A stretch of DNA of 64,000 nucleotides, from NCBI RefSeq assembly GCF_900143625.1, contig NZ_FRFF01000124.1, positions 1 to 64,000 on the forward strand, given 5' to 3'. Made by a program: the position numbers and the translations under genes. This document shows positions 1 through 9,309 of the stretch, one piece after another. The stretch's first letter is position 1; each line of letters opens with the position of its first letter. The DNA comes from Nocardiopsis sp. JB363 (GTDB taxonomy: Bacteria; Actinomycetota; Actinomycetes; Streptosporangiales; Streptosporangiaceae). The notes below the pieces were generated by a model. The model saw only the letters and a program-made list of their open reading frames with translations, was not told the origin of the DNA and ran no database searches.

Positions 1-5
1 CCCCA

Positions 6-49
6 CGCCCGGTCGTGTCCGCTCCCCCCGCGCTCACGGCCGGGCGTTT
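6..49 (+). terminator. Probable intrinsic terminator of a gene left of the window
   Basis: Positions 6-17 pair with 35-46 (12-bp stem with one G-U pair, 17-nt loop), followed by a short T-run at 47-49. The orientation suggests it ends a rightward gene lying before base 1. The rest of 1-231 shows no coding sequence I can support. Confidence 0.5.
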
Positions 50-231
50 CCCATGCCGTCGATCACCGCCCCCACCCATCACCCTCCGTCATCTGGACAA
101 GTTCCCACCCGAACCACCAGACCGGTATTTTCACCGCACTCACGAATAAAACCGAAGCCGAGCACACTCACCACCGGAACCCTCGTTTCCGTAAATTGAC
201 ACCCCGCCCGCCGAGACATCAACCTCTTGCC

Positions 232-867
232 ATGAACGCAGAGCTCCGCACCTCCCTCCACCTCGCTGTTTACGACCAGATGGCCGACTGGCAATACGGC
301 CACGCGGTCGCGCACGTGCGATCGGGGTTGGGTCCGCTCGGGCTCGGAAGCCGCGAAATCGTCACCGTGAGCCTGACCGGAGCGCCGGTGACCACCGCCG
401 GTGGCCTCACGCTCCTCCCCGACATCGCGTTGCCACAGCTCATCCCGTCGGCGAGCGCGATGCTGATGCTGCCCGGCTCGGAAGCATGGGACCACTCCCC
501 CGATGTCATGGCCCCCCTGGCCTCCGCCGCCGGCATCTTTTTGGACGCCGGGGTTCCGGTCGGGGCGATCGGATCGGCCACGGTCGGGCTCGCCCGCGAA
601 GGCCTCCTGGACTACCGGGACCACACCGGGGTCCACCGGGAGGACCTGGTGACGACCACCGGCTACGCGGGCGGGCACCGCTACCTGGCCCGGCTGGCCG
701 TCACCGACGGTGACCTGGTCACCGCCACCGCGACGGCCCCGGTCGAGTTCGCCCGCGAGGTCCTGGCCCGGCTGGACGGCCCCGGCCCCCGGACCCTGGA
801 CTCCTGGTATCGCCGCTACGCCCTGCACGAGGGCGATGTCTCCTTGTCCCTGGCGGATGAGGGCTGA
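232..867 (+). CDS. DJ-1/PfpI family protein lacking the nucleophile cysteine
   Basis: A 211-residue protein of the class I glutamine amidotransferase-like (DJ-1/PfpI) superfamily. It opens LHLAVYDQMADWQ, the family's first beta strand and Asp-Trp turn, and continues with the long GGLTLLPD segment typical of YdeA-like and transcription-regulator-like members. The nucleophile elbow, normally AICGAT in this subfamily, reads AIGSAT in PVGAIGSATVGLAREGLLD, so the catalytic Cys is replaced by Gly. That argues against peptidase, deglycase or isocyanide hydratase activity and for a binding or non-catalytic role. The family pattern resumes directly after the elbow (AREGLLDYRDHTGVH), so this is not a frameshift. 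ATG 232 is preferred over TTG 196 because the twelve extra residues do not look like the family; the RBS is weak either way. It stands alone, about 100 bp before the next gene. Confidence 0.75.
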   Translation: MNAELRTSLHLAVYDQMADWQYGHAVAHVRSGLGPLGLGSREIVTVSLTGAPVTTAGGLTLLPDIALPQLIPSASAMLMLPGSEAWDHSPDVMAPLASAAGIFLDAGVPVGAIGSATVGLAREGLLDYRDHTGVHREDLVTTTGYAGGHRYLARLAVTDGDLVTATATAPVEFAREVLARLDGPGPRTLDSWYRRYALHEGDVSLSLADEG

Positions 868-974
868 CCCACACCGGGCGGGTAGGCCACCGCGACGGGG
901 TGCCCAGTATCGTCATGGCCACACCCACCTCAGCCGCGTCGCCGCGCACACCTCACCCACCCCGGGGGACCCTC

Positions 975-1979
975 ATGATCGACCTGCGCTCGGACACCTT
1001 CACCCGCCCCACCAAGGAGATGCGCCGGGCGATGGCCGAGGCGGAGGTCGGCGACGACGTGTGGGGCGAGGACCCCACCGTCCGCGAACTGGAGGAGGAG
1101 ACGGCCGCCCTGCTCGGTAAGGAGGCCGCCCTCTACGTCACCTCCGGCCATATGGCCAACCAGCTGGGTCTGTGGGTGGCGACCCGCAGCGGCGAGGAGG
1201 TGTGGGCGCACGAGAACCACCACCTCATCGGCGACGAACAGGGCGCCGCGGTCGTGTTGTCCCGGATCCTGCCGAGGTTGTACTCGGGTGACCCGTTCCC
1301 CGCGCAGGAACTCCTCGACGGGTGGATCACCGGTCTGGGCGACGTGCACCGCGCGGACCCCGCCCTGTTGTGGCTGGAGAACACCTTCTCCGGTCGGGTC
1401 GTCCCGTTGGCCGAGCAGCGGCGCGTGATCGACTTCGCGCACGCCCACGGTCTGAGGGCGCACCTGGACGGGGCCCGGTTGTGGAACGCCGCCGCCCATC
1501 TGGAGGTGGAGCCGGCCGTGGTCGCCGAGGGCTTCGACTCGGTATCGGTGTGCTTCTCCAAGGGTCTGGGCGCCCCGGTGGGTTCGGCGGTGGCCGGCGA
1601 CGCGGACACGATCCGTCGGGCGCGGCGCGGCCGGAAGCTGCTGGGCGGTGGCATGCGCCAGGCGGGCATCATCGCGGCGGGCGCCCTCTACGCGTTGCGC
1701 CACCACCGCGAGCGCATGGTGGAGGATCACGTGCGGGCCGCTCGCCTCGCCGAGCTGTTGAACGAACTGTCGGGCCTGGACGCGGTGGCGCGGACCAACA
1801 TGGTGTTGGTGGCCACCCCCGAGGGTGCGGCCGTCCGGTACGTGGAGGCGTTCGCCGCGCAGGGGGTGCTCGCGACGGGCGGTGGTGATCGCATCCGGAT
1901 GGTCCTGAGCCTGGAGGTCACCGACAGCGACGTCGAGGACGCGGCGAAGGCGGTCGCGCGGGCCGTCACCGAACTCTGA
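975..1979 (+). CDS. ltaE: Low-specificity L-threonine aldolase (beta-eliminating lyase family)
   Basis: A 334-residue PLP enzyme that cleaves L-threonine or L-allo-threonine to glycine and acetaldehyde. The start [13 protein letters not shown] matches the family N-terminus, [10 protein letters not shown] is the cofactor-phosphate region, [12 protein letters not shown] carries the PLP-ring Asp, and [11 protein letters not shown] carries the Schiff-base lysine (about K196). ATG 975 follows a GGGGGAC ribosome site; 25 in-frame codons upstream (from 900) are not family-like. It appears monocistronic. Substrate stereospecificity cannot be read from the sequence. Confidence 0.9.
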   Translation: MIDLRSDTFTRPTKEMRRAMAEAEVGDDVWGEDPTVRELEEETAALLGKEAALYVTSGHMANQLGLWVATRSGEEVWAHENHHLIGDEQGAAVVLSRILPRLYSGDPFPAQELLDGWITGLGDVHRADPALLWLENTFSGRVVPLAEQRRVIDFAHAHGLRAHLDGARLWNAAAHLEVEPAVVAEGFDSVSVCFSKGLGAPVGSAVAGDADTIRRARRGRKLLGGGMRQAGIIAAGALYALRHHRERMVEDHVRAARLAELLNELSGLDAVARTNMVLVATPEGAAVRYVEAFAAQGVLATGGGDRIRMVLSLEVTDSDVEDAAKAVARAVTEL

Positions 1980-2102
1980 ACCGAGCTCTGATCGGGCCCG
2001 GCCGCAGGTCAGCGGGGTGGGGCATCGGTACACTTGGCCGACTCCGCCGTGGACCCGGGGGCCGGCAGGTGTCGAGCGTCACATCGCGTAGTAGCATCTA
2101 GC

Positions 2103-2119
2103 GTATGACATTGTCGTAC
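2103..2119. promoter_or_regulatory. GylR-type operator candidate 1, upstream of the IclR gene
   Basis: A 17-bp inverted repeat, GTATGACA-T-TGTCGTAC, with one mismatch between arms. It lies 20 bp before the IclR gene start. Near copies occur before glpK (3128) and glpD (6956), so the most direct reading is autoregulation by the IclR/GylR protein. Confidence 0.7.
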
Positions 2120-2139
2120 TAGAGAGTGGTAGCACCGCA

Positions 2140-2928
2140 ATGCCGGGAAGAATCCAGTCCATCGAACGCGCCGCCGCGATCCTTCGGCTCTTGGCCAGTG
2201 GCGCCCGGGGACTGAGCCTGGCGGAGATCTCCCGTTCCCTCGAACTGCCCAAGGGCACGGCCCTGGGCATCCTGCGCACCCTGCAACACGTGGGGTTCGT
2301 CGAACAGGACCCCGAGTCGAGTCGTTATCGCCTCGGCGGGGGCATGCTCAGCCTGGGCACCCGTTACCTGGACGGCAACGAACTGCGCACCCGGGCTCTG
2401 AACTGGGCGGACACCCTGGCTTCCCGGAGCGGGGAGAGCGTGCGCATCGGCACCCTGCACAAGCACCAGGTGCTGGTGGTGCACCACGTCTTCCGCCCCG
2501 ACGCCTCACACCAGACCCTGGACGTGGGCACGTTGCTGCCGTTGCACGCCACGGCCCTGGGCAAGGTCCTGATGGCCTTCGACCCCTTGGCGGCGCCGGA
2601 GGAGGTGGCGGCGGTGGAGATCGACTCCCCCGTGGAGCTCACCGCCTTCACCCGGCACACGGTCACCTCCATGGCCGATCTGGAGGCCGGGCTCGACGAG
2701 ATCCGCGAGCAGGGTTGGGGCTGGGAGGTGGAGGAACTCGTCGACGGCGAGGTCTCCATAGCCGCGCCCATCCGGGATCGACGGGGGGTGACCGTCGGCG
2801 CGATCGGGGTGCGCGGTGCGGTGGAGCGCCTGCGCGACGAGGCCGGTAAGCCCGACATGGAGCAGGTTTCCTACGTACGTGACGCGGCGCGCGCGGTCTC
2901 CCGCGATCTCGGCGTCACCCCGTACTGA
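2140..2928 (+). CDS. gylR: IclR-family regulator of the glycerol genes (GylR-like)
   Basis: A 262-residue IclR protein. The N-terminal winged helix (about residues 5-60) contains GLSLAEISRSLELPKGTALGILRTLQ, and the C-terminal effector domain spans about 75-255. In Streptomyces an IclR protein, GylR, sits upstream of the glycerol operon and represses it until glycerol or glycerol 3-phosphate is present. The same position before glpK and the shared 17-bp inverted repeats before this gene, glpK and glpD support that role. The ribosome site is weak (GAGAG at about 2121). The effector is inferred from the family, not from residues seen here. Confidence 0.85.
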   Translation: MPGRIQSIERAAAILRLLASGARGLSLAEISRSLELPKGTALGILRTLQHVGFVEQDPESSRYRLGGGMLSLGTRYLDGNELRTRALNWADTLASRSGESVRIGTLHKHQVLVVHHVFRPDASHQTLDVGTLLPLHATALGKVLMAFDPLAAPEEVAAVEIDSPVELTAFTRHTVTSMADLEAGLDEIREQGWGWEVEELVDGEVSIAAPIRDRRGVTVGAIGVRGAVERLRDEAGKPDMEQVSYVRDAARAVSRDLGVTPY

Positions 2929-3127
2929 GACCCGGCCAGGGCCCGCCCGAGGCCTGCCCGAGGCTCCTCGCCGCACGACCACCACTCGCCACGTTTTCCG
3001 GAGTGGTGACCTTCTTGTGCCCGTCTCCCCTGAGATGGTGGGGTCGAGCCCGTGTGACTCACGCGACACGATTGCGTCACGCGCCCTTGACATGGGAAGG
3101 AAGGACAGTCGAAACTAACGCGTAATC

Positions 3128-3144
3128 ATACGTCATTGTCGTAC
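3128..3144. promoter_or_regulatory. GylR-type operator candidate 2, upstream of glpK
   Basis: The sequence ATACGTCA-T-TGTCGTAC shares the TGTCGTAC right arm and spacing of the 2103 site; 6 of 8 left-arm bases match GTACGACA. A TTGACA that could be a -35 element lies at 3087-3092, but no well-spaced -10 is obvious. The rest of the 2929-3219 gap shows no gene. Confidence 0.65.
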
Positions 3145-3219
3145 GCCATGCGGGAATGGCCGTTTTAACACAAGTTCCCACCCCCCGTCCCCATCCACGT
3201 CCACCTGAAGGCGAGACCG

Positions 3220-4716
<1,497 letters not shown>

Positions 4717-4760
4717 AGCGTAGGGGCGGACGCCCACCGCCTCGCACCACACGTATGACC

Positions 4761-4801
4761 GTGCCCCAAGGGGACAGAGCGAACTGGAACCCTTGGGGCA
4801 C
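4761..4801 (+). terminator. Strong intercistronic hairpin between glpK and glpF
   Basis: GTGCCCCAAGGG (4761-4772) pairs perfectly with 4790-4801, leaving a 17-nt loop. No T-run follows, so it may be a partial terminator or an mRNA-stabilising processing element that sets the glpK:glpF ratio. Confidence 0.65.
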
Positions 4802-4810
4802 GGATCCGGG

Positions 4811-4912
4811 ACACCGGCCAGGTGTCCACTCCCCATTCACATGTGACGGGTGTGTCCGATTATGCCCGTGTCGGCGCGAATCCGCTGCGGTTCGCGCCAC
4901 ACCGGCCAGGTG
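4811..4912 (+). repeat. Direct repeats and hairpin in the glpF leader
   Basis: The 14-mer ACACCGGCCAGGTG occurs at 4811-4824 and again at 4899-4912. The first copy sits in an inverted repeat (ACACC...GGTGT, 4811-4825). Between them GGCGCGAA (4873-4880) pairs with TTCGCGCC (4891-4898). This non-coding leader runs up to the glpF ribosome site at 4941. Function unknown; possible protein-binding pair or folded leader. Confidence 0.5.
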
Positions 4913-4956
4913 ACACCCGTGACCCGGCTGCCCCCACCAAGGGGGCGGAGATCCCC

Positions 4957-5712
4957 ATGGTCTATCTCGCAGAATTCATCGGAACCGCGATCCTCACCCT
5001 GCTCGGCTGTGGTGTCGTCGCGGGTGTCTCCCTAGCCCGATCCAAGGCCCTCAACGCGGGCTGGATCGTCGTGACGTTCGGCTGGGGCATGGCGGTCACG
5101 ATGGCCATCTACGTCGTCGGCACCACCAGCGGCGCCCACATCAACCCGGCGGTCACGCTGGGCATGGCCAGCATCGGCGACTTCGACTGGGCGCTGGTGC
5201 CCGGTTACCTCGCCGCCCAGATCGCGGGCGCCTTCGTCGGTGCCGTCCTGGTGTACCTGGCCTACCTCCCGCACTGGGAGCACACCGAGGACCCGGACGC
5301 CAAGCTGGGCGTCTTCGCCACCGCTCCGGCGGTGCGCAAGCCGCTCCTCAACCTGGTCACGGAGATCATCGGCACCGCGCTGCTGCTCCTGGGCATCCTC
5401 GGCATCGGCGCCAACGCCGACGCCGTGTCGGCCGAGACCGGTGGTGTCCAGCTGTCCGACCTGTTCGCCAACGGTCTGGCCCCGCTGATGGTGGGTCTGT
5501 TGGTGTTCGCGATCGGTATGTCCCTCGGTGGTCCCACCGGATACGCCATCAACCCGGCTCGTGACCTGGGCCCGCGTATCGCGCACGCCCTGCTGCCCAT
5601 CCCGGGCAAGGGCTCCTCGGACTGGGGTTACGCCTGGGTCCCGATCCTCGGCCCCATCATCGGTGCCGTGATCGGCTCCTGGATCTGGAAGTTGACCGGC
5701 TTCGGCGGCTGA
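4957..5712 (+). CDS. glpF: Glycerol uptake facilitator (aquaglyceroporin)
   Basis: A 251-residue MIP-family channel with six membrane helices. Both pore NPA motifs are present: HINPAVTLG (residues 63-65) and AINPARDLGPR (about 199-201). The second is followed by Arg-Asp, the signature of glycerol-conducting rather than water-only channels. ATG 4957 follows GGGGGCGGAG at 4941-4950; upstream in-frame codons are leader. It follows glpK by 240 bp containing two hairpins and a repeated 14-mer, so it may be read partly from glpK transcripts and partly from its own promoter. Confidence 0.95.
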   Translation: MVYLAEFIGTAILTLLGCGVVAGVSLARSKALNAGWIVVTFGWGMAVTMAIYVVGTTSGAHINPAVTLGMASIGDFDWALVPGYLAAQIAGAFVGAVLVYLAYLPHWEHTEDPDAKLGVFATAPAVRKPLLNLVTEIIGTALLLLGILGIGANADAVSAETGGVQLSDLFANGLAPLMVGLLVFAIGMSLGGPTGYAINPARDLGPRIAHALLPIPGKGSSDWGYAWVPILGPIIGAVIGSWIWKLTGFGG

Positions 5713-5777
5713 TCCCCACCGAGAACCCCGCATGGGACTCCACGGGGGCGTCCGACCTCGGTCGGGCGCCCCCGCCT

Positions 5778-6620
5778 TCACGAGTCCAGGTGCACGTCCT
5801 GGAGGTAGTCCAGGGTCTCCGACGGGCGAAGGGCCACCAGGCGAAGGTGGTCCACCAGGTTCTGGTAGCGGGTCACCTCGTCCGGTTCCTCCAGGTAGAT
5901 GCCGTCGGTGGTGGTCTCCAGGAAGACGACGGTGGGGTCGATGGGGTCGGGGAACTCCAACACCACGCACGAGCCGCCGCTTCCGGGGTTGAGCCGGTCC
6001 GCCCGGGTCAGCTGCACGGTGACGTTGGGGCGCTGCGCCATCTCCAGGAGGTGTTTGACCTGGACGCGCTTGGTCTCCGGATGGTCCTTCAAGCGCAGGA
6101 GGGAACCCTCGTCGAAGATCGCCCACAGCTCGGGAGGGTCCTGGTCCTCCAGGATGCGTTGACGGGTCATGCGGGCGTCGATGGCCCGTCTGATCTCCTG
6201 GGGGCCGGCCAGGCAGGCCTGGGCGTTGACCTTCATGTACTCGGGCACCTGGAGGAGCCCGGGGATCATGGTGGGCTGCCAGGTGGTGATGGCAGCGGCC
6301 TCGGTCTCGAAGCCGACGAAGCGTGCGGCGAGGACGTCGCGGTAGCGGGTCCACCAGCCGCGTTCCAAGGACTGGCGGCACAGGTCGAGGATCTCGTCGA
6401 ACTCCCGCCCGGGGCGGACCTCACAGGCTTCCAGAACCGCTTTGACCTCCGCGACCGTGGGCCTCTTCTTCACCCCCGACTCGATGTTGGAGTAGGTGGA
6501 CTTGGACAGACCGGCGTCGGCGGCGACCTCTTCGCCGGTCTTGCGTGCGGCGAGCCGAACCCGGCGGAGTTCGGCGGACAGGCGGCGACGCCGGATGGTG
6601 GGAGAGTACCTAGTGGCCAT
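5778..6620 (-). CDS. XRE-type HTH regulator with DUF5753 domain
   Basis: A 280-residue protein of the common actinomycete HTH-DUF5753 type. The Cro/CI-like HTH lies at about residues 8-65 (RLAARKTGEEVAADAGLSKS, then TYSNIESGVKKRP). The rest matches DUF5753, with PTMIPGLLQVPEYMK, RMTRQRILED and FLETTTDGIYLEE. Such genes are often paired with a small DUF397 gene; none is visible here. ATG 6620 is chosen because the HTH follows immediately; the frame is open 65 codons further to 6815 but that part is not family-like. It lies opposite to and between glpF and glpD, splitting the usual glycerol operon. Target genes are unknown. Confidence 0.85.
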   Translation of the reverse strand: MATRYSPTIRRRRLSAELRRVRLAARKTGEEVAADAGLSKSTYSNIESGVKKRPTVAEVKAVLEACEVRPGREFDEILDLCRQSLERGWWTRYRDVLAARFVGFETEAAAITTWQPTMIPGLLQVPEYMKVNAQACLAGPQEIRRAIDARMTRQRILEDQDPPELWAIFDEGSLLRLKDHPETKRVQVKHLLEMAQRPNVTVQLTRADRLNPGSGGSCVVLEFPDPIDPTVVFLETTTDGIYLEEPDEVTRYQNLVDHLRLVALRPSETLDYLQDVHLDS

Positions 6621-6820
6621 GATGGGGCTCATCGTAGAACCGGGAACGCCCGCGCAGTAGGGCAATTCGAGGAACCCGGAATCCAGGTCGTGATTCCGTT
6701 CCCAAAACCGGGATGCCCCCTTCCCAGAGGCTGGATTCCAGACTTCGACCCTCGGGCACTCCGCGGTCAACTCGCACACGAGGCACCCGCGCCGCACAGA
6801 CCCGATGACGAGCACACAGT

Positions 6821-6837
6821 GTGCGACAATGTCGCAT
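6821..6837. promoter_or_regulatory. Fourth GylR-like inverted repeat
   Basis: GTGCGACA-A-TGTCGCAT has the same 8-1-8 layout as the glycerol-gene operators, with A-to-G and T-to-C changes at one symmetric position. It lies midway between the divergent HTH gene and glpD, so it could serve either. Confidence 0.5.
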
Positions 6838-6955
6838 ACCGTGCACCACTGGCGACGCCCCCACTCCCGCGTGTCACATCAGCCACTGGCCCCACACTCC
6901 CCACCTCTGCCGAAGCCGATAAATCCGCCTCAAGGGGTGGTCAACCCCGGGCATC

Positions 6956-6972
6956 GTTCGGCATTGTCGTAT
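6956..6972. promoter_or_regulatory. GylR-type operator candidate 3, upstream of glpD
   Basis: GTTCGGCA-T-TGTCGTAT keeps the CATTGTCGTA core shared with the sites before glpK and gylR. It overlaps a plausible -10 (TATTAT, 6971-6976), a good position for repression of glpD. Confidence 0.65.
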
Positions 6973-7056
6973 TATGCAGTCGACACCAGCCTGAAACGCG
7001 GAGTCCGTTCAGGTACGTGCACCAGCCACCCCTCCCCAACGGACGGAGCACCAGCC

Positions 7057-8622
7057 ATGAAGGCCGACACCCACCGCGCCACACCCGCATTCCGGGCCCG
7101 CACCCGCGAGGAGCTCACCCGCGGCACCTTCGACCTCCTGGTCATCGGCGGCGGCATCCTGGGCACCTCCGTGGCCTGGACCGCCACCCAGGCCGGACTG
7201 CGCGTGGCCATGGTCGACGCCGGTGACTTCGCCGGCGCCACCTCCAGCGCCTCCTCCAAGCTCGTGCACGGCGGGCTGCGCTACCTCCAGACCGGCAACG
7301 TGCGCCTGGTCGCCGAGAACCACCGTGAGCGGCGCTCACTGGCCTCCGACGTCGCCCCGCACCTGGTCAACCACCGCCCCTTCCTGGTGCCCATCTACTC
7401 CGACGGCCCGCACAGCGCCGCGAAGATGGGCGCGGGCGTGTTCCTGTACTCGGCGCTGTCGGCCTTCGGCGACGGCATGGGCCGGTTGCTCTCCCCCAAG
7501 CAGGCCAAGCGCCTGGCCCCGGGTCTGCGCACCGACGGCCTCAAGTCGGTGGCCGCCTACAGCGACCACCAGATGAACGACAGCCGCATGGCCGTCATGA
7601 CCGTGCGCGCGGCCGTGGACGCCGGGGCCGTGGTGCTCAACCACGCCGAGGTGTTGGGGCTGCGGACCACGAACGGACGGGTCAGCGGCGCCGACCTGCG
7701 CGACCGGGTCGCCGGCGAAGAGTTCGGCGTGGACGCGCGGCTGGTACTCAACGCCACCGGTCCGTGGGTGGACCACCTGCGGCGCATGGAGAACCCCGAC
7801 GCGGCGCCCAGTGTGCGTCTGTCCAAGGGCGCACACCTGGTACTGAACACCCCGGACCCGTGGCACGCGGCGCTCACCATCCCGGTGGACAAGTACCGGG
7901 TGTCCTTCGCGGTCCCGTGGGAGGGCCACCTGCTGCTCGGGACCACGGACGAGGCCTACGAGGGCGACCCGGCCGACGTGGGGGTGGTTCCCACCGACGT
8001 GGACCAGATCCTGAGCGAGGCGTCGATGGGCATCGATTCCTCCTACCTGGACCGTGAGCGGATGACGTACTCGTTCGCTGGTCTGCGTGTGCTGCCGGGA
8101 GGCCCCGGCGACACTAGTTCCGCCAAGCGGGAGACCGTGGTCTCCCAAGGGCGCGGCGGGATGCTGTCGGTGGCCGGCGGCAAGTGGACCACCTACCGGC
8201 ACATCGGCCGGACCGTGCTGGAGGCACTGCGCAAGGTGTCGTCCGTGCCGGTGGGCGAGGACATGGCCGACCCGCTGCGGACGGTTCCGCTGCCCGGCTT
8301 GGCCAGCCCCGACGCGGTCACCCAGCGGCTCATCATCGACCGTGAGCCGGGTGCGCGCGTGGACCCGATCGTCGCCCGGCACCTGGCCACCCACTACGGG
8401 AGCCTGGCCATGGACCTCGCGGCGATGGTGCGCGACGAGCCGGAGTTGGGCGAGCGCATCCACCCGGACGGCCCGGACGTTTGGGCGCAGGTGGTCTACG
8501 CCCGCGATCACGAGTGGGCGGTGACCGTCGACGACGCGCTGCGTCGCCGCACCACGGTGACCGTGCGCGGTCTGGACACCCCCGAGGTGCGCGAGCGCAC
8601 GGAGCGCATCCTGGCCGGCTGA
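7057..8622 (+). CDS. glpD: Glycerol-3-phosphate dehydrogenase (FAD-dependent, GlpD/GlpO type)
   Basis: A 521-residue FAD protein oxidising glycerol 3-phosphate to dihydroxyacetone phosphate and feeding electrons to quinone at the membrane. The FAD dinucleotide motif VIGGGILGTSVA lies at residues 29-40, followed by the family signature SSKLVHGGLRYLQ. The C-terminal FAD strand is SVAGGKWTTYRHIG, and the C-terminal cap domain is complete. ATG 7057 follows GGACGGAG at 7041; the frame is open upstream but crosses the operator region. It completes the route glpF-glpK-glpD although separated from glpF by the divergent HTH gene. Confidence 0.96.
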   Translation: MKADTHRATPAFRARTREELTRGTFDLLVIGGGILGTSVAWTATQAGLRVAMVDAGDFAGATSSASSKLVHGGLRYLQTGNVRLVAENHRERRSLASDVAPHLVNHRPFLVPIYSDGPHSAAKMGAGVFLYSALSAFGDGMGRLLSPKQAKRLAPGLRTDGLKSVAAYSDHQMNDSRMAVMTVRAAVDAGAVVLNHAEVLGLRTTNGRVSGADLRDRVAGEEFGVDARLVLNATGPWVDHLRRMENPDAAPSVRLSKGAHLVLNTPDPWHAALTIPVDKYRVSFAVPWEGHLLLGTTDEAYEGDPADVGVVPTDVDQILSEASMGIDSSYLDRERMTYSFAGLRVLPGGPGDTSSAKRETVVSQGRGGMLSVAGGKWTTYRHIGRTVLEALRKVSSVPVGEDMADPLRTVPLPGLASPDAVTQRLIIDREPGARVDPIVARHLATHYGSLAMDLAAMVRDEPELGERIHPDGPDVWAQVVYARDHEWAVTVDDALRRRTTVTVRGLDTPEVRERTERILAG

Positions 8623-8640
8623 TCCCCTCCTCGAATCGTC

Positions 8641-8677
8641 GAACGCCCCGACCGTCTTCCCCACGGTCGGGGCGTTC
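8641..8677 (+). terminator. Terminator hairpin after glpD
   Basis: A perfect 15-bp stem (8641-8655 with 8663-8677) and a 7-nt loop, 19 bp after the glpD stop. No long T-run. Confidence 0.75.
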
Positions 8678-8732
8678 GTGTCCTCCGGCTCTTCCAGCCC
8701 TCCGACGCCGTGCGTTCGGAAGGTCCGGACAC

Positions 8733-8772
8733 AAAAAACACCCCCGGGCGGGCGGACCCGTCCGGGGGTGTT
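8733..8772 (-). terminator. Intrinsic terminator of the cold-shock gene
   Basis: An 11-bp GC stem (8737-8747 with 8762-8772) is followed, read leftward, by a run of six T (AAAAAA at 8733-8738 on the plus strand). It is a classic Rho-independent terminator, back to back with that of glpD. Confidence 0.85.
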
Positions 8773-8827
8773 CGGCGACGTTCACGCCCCGGTTAAGAGG
8801 GGCGACGACGCTACGTCTGTGCGATCG

Positions 8828-9031
8828 TTAGATGGCGACGACGTTCTCGGCCTGCGGGCCACGAGTGCCCTCGACGATCTCGAACTCCACGCGCTGGTTC
8901 TCCTCCAGGTTACGGAAGCCCGAACCCTGGATGGCGCTGTAGTGAACGAAGGCGTCGGGGCCGCCGCCGTCGGGGGAGATGAAGCCGAAGCCCTTCTCGC
9001 CGTTGAACCACTTCACAGTTCCCTGAGCCAT
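8828..9031 (-). CDS. Cold-shock protein (CspA family)
   Basis: A 67-residue single OB-fold nucleic-acid chaperone. RNP1 is KGFGFISP and RNP2 is DAFVHYSAI, both intact. ATG 9031 is preceded by AAGGAGAG; a longer start at 9058 adds residues not seen in the family. It is a single gene with its own terminator. The non-coding stretch 9032-9228 is its upstream and leader region and is less GC-rich than the surroundings, as expected for a Csp leader; I see no defined fold there. Confidence 0.95.
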   Translation of the reverse strand: MAQGTVKWFNGEKGFGFISPDGGGPDAFVHYSAIQGSGFRNLEENQRVEFEIVEGTRGPQAENVVAI

Positions 9032-9228
9032 GTTCTCTCCTTCAGCTCGGTGTAACACGGACGCATACTCACGCCCGATAATTGCCGCGAGCCGACTCCA
9101 TCAGAAACCGCCCGCCGGTCACAAACTCCGCGGGCAAGAAACCAACTGCGAAATTCAACGACTAACAATCACCTTGAACTTACCACAGTCGGACCCGAAC
9201 GCGAGAGTTTCGAGTGTGGCAACACACA

Positions 9229-9256
9229 CGGCCCGCCGAGGAATACCGGCGGGCCG
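9229..9256 (-). terminator. Terminator hairpin after the beta-mannosidase gene
   Basis: CGGCCCGCCG (9229-9238) pairs perfectly with 9247-9256 (8-nt loop), 54 bp beyond the stop of the leftward mannosidase gene; probable end of the mannoside operon. Confidence 0.65.
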
Positions 9257-9309
9257 CGTGGGGGCACTCGTGCGACTCAGGCGGCAGTCACCGGAGCGTC
9301 ACACATCGA

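Larger units (their letters stand above)
6621..7056. other. 436-bp divergent intergenic region between the DUF5753 gene and glpD
   Basis: No gene is supported. It holds two GylR-like inverted repeats (6821-6837, 6956-6972). The first 120 bp hold several GGAATC/GATTCC hexamers (for example near 6678, 6690 and 6733) that could belong to the leftward HTH promoter. A possible glpD -10, TATTAT (6971-6976), overlaps the operator. Confidence 0.5.

Noticed and set aside
4761..4912. A known riboswitch in the glpF leader
   Set aside because: The stems do not match any riboswitch layout I know, and no terminator/antiterminator T-run is present.
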